Below, one piece after another: positions 63,274 to 64,000 of a stretch of DNA of 64,000 nucleotides. Position numbers and translations under genes: made by a program. Source of the stretch: Actinoplanes couchii. Lineage in GTDB: Bacteria; Actinomycetota; Actinomycetes; Mycobacteriales; Micromonosporaceae. Positions within the stretch are counted from its first letter, which is position 1; every line of letters begins with the position of its first letter. The stretch lies in assembly GCF_016862075.1 (NCBI RefSeq), contig NZ_BOMG01000052.1:1-64000 (forward strand), read 5' to 3'. The notes below the pieces were generated by a model. The model did no database searches. It was not told where the DNA came from and saw only the letters and a list, made by a program, of their open reading frames with translations.

Positions 63274-63948
63274 TTACCGCGGGTCAGGCCGGACCAATCC
63301 GCGCCGGGTGGCGATGGCGACCGCCTCCAGTTGGCTGTGCGCCCCCAGTTTGGCGAGCACCGCCTTCTGATATCCGCGGCAGGTGTGCACGCTGATGCCC
63401 AGCCGGCGGGCCACCGCGCGGGCGTCCAGACCGGCCGCCATCAGCTGCAGGACCTCGTCCTCGCGGGCGGTGAGACCACCCGGGGCCAGCACGTTCCCCC
63501 GCTGGCCGGCGACCGGTGGGGTGGTGCTGCGCAGCAGCCGGGCGAGGATGTCGGTGGAGACGGTCATGCTGCCGCGGTGGGCGGTGCGCAGAGCATTGAG
63601 AACGTCACCGAGAGCGCCGTTCTTGGAGATGAAGCCGGCGGCCCCGGCGGTGGTCGCCCGCCGGACGAGGGTCTGGTCCTCGCTGGCCGTGAGGATCACC
63701 ACACGGGAGTCGGGCTGGCGCACCCGGATCAGCTCGGCGATCGCGATGCCGTCGGCATCGGACAGTTCCGGGTCCATGACGATCACGTGGGGCGACAACT
63801 CGGCCGCGAGGCGTATCGCCTCGGCGCCGGTGCCGGCGTACCCCACACAGTGCAGATCGGGCTGACCTGCCAGAGCGTGTCCCAGGAGTTCGGCGAAGGT
63901 CTGGTGACCGTCGACGACGAGCACAGTGATCGTCTCGCCGCTGTTCAT
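63274..63948 (-). CDS. LuxR/NarL-type response regulator with an altered acidic pocket
   Basis: A 224-residue protein with an N-terminal receiver (1-125) and a C-terminal LuxR helix-turn-helix (LTAREDEVLQLMAAGLDARAVARRLGISVHTCRGYQKAVLAKLGAHSQLEAV). The phosphoacceptor is Asp59 (VIVMDPEL), with Thr87 and Lys109 conserved. The acidic pair normally reads DD but here is Asp13-Gly14 (VLVVDGHQTF), so one Mg-binding acid is missing. It has no adjacent kinase, so it is an orphan. ATG at 63948 follows AAAGGGTGG. Confidence 0.9.
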   Translation of the reverse strand: MNSGETITVLVVDGHQTFAELLGHALAGQPDLHCVGYAGTGAEAIRLAAELSPHVIVMDPELSDADGIAIAELIRVRQPDSRVVILTASEDQTLVRRATTAGAAGFISKNGALGDVLNALRTAHRGSMTVSTDILARLLRSTTPPVAGQRGNVLAPGGLTAREDEVLQLMAAGLDARAVARRLGISVHTCRGYQKAVLAKLGAHSQLEAVAIATRRGLVRPDPR

Positions 63949-64000
63949 ACGCCACCCTTTCTTCTCCCGCCCACGACGGGCTCCGCGCAGTCTAAGGATT

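Overview
The window is chromosomal DNA of a high-GC actinobacterium. Codon usage, the many GTG starts, the mycothiol-era and cell-envelope families, and a gene order matching mycobacteria all point to the order Actinomycetes. My best guess is Micromonosporaceae (Actinoplanes-like), but that is a recognition judgement and not a computed placement. I see no insertion sequence, prophage, integrase or CRISPR array. Almost everything is ordinary chromosomal housekeeping plus lineage-specific envelope and hypothetical genes.

Layout. 0-0.4 kb: a lower-GC non-coding stretch with two tandem leftward promoters, probably the leader of an rRNA operon lying just outside the window. 0.4-6.3 kb: nitrilase-family amidase, then clpX, clpP2, clpP1 and tig (all leftward) with a ClgR-like operator upstream of clpP1, followed by tRNA-Pro and tRNA-Gly. 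6.5-13.7 kb: hypothetical genes, an ArsR/SRPBCC pair, an SDR, an Eis-like acetyltransferase and a proline-rich protein, interspersed with minisatellite arrays. 13.7-31.9 kb: rpiB, a lipase-like hydrolase, DUF1015, a DsbA-like nitroreductase homologue, pepN, Uma2, DUF5130, a sortase pair, HNH, mscS, glbO, a secreted beta-propeller, YbjN, thioesterase, ettA and otsA. From recalled mycobacterial gene content, the whole clpX-to-ettA/ssb set corresponds to the M. tuberculosis Rv2457c-Rv2478c neighbourhood.

32-52 kb: a dispersed cobalamin block (siroheme/uroporphyrinogen methyltransferase, cobT, cobC, cobB, cobQ, cobD), with a class A penicillin-binding protein, a SURF1 gene, an ATP-dependent DNA ligase, a flavin monooxygenase and two peptidases interleaved. 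53-64 kb: ssb, a serine hydrolase, tRNA-Arg, a methyltransferase, an SPFH protein, a secreted protein, the remnants of a permease/histidine kinase divergent pair, a phosphotransferase, serA, a membrane-anchored DTG-repeat protein and a LuxR-type response regulator.

The most unusual theme is a recurring one. Short tandem repeats (periods 18-56 bp) sit at or just past gene 3' ends, or have expanded inside coding sequence as C-terminal tails (cobB, cobD) or domain insertions (ligase). Other points for a second look are a CobB whose glutaminase cysteine is glycine, a CPWA (single-cysteine) nitroreductase homologue, a response regulator lacking one acidic-pocket residue, a decapitated permease/kinase pair, and an ArsR operator placed inside the spacer of a leaderless promoter.
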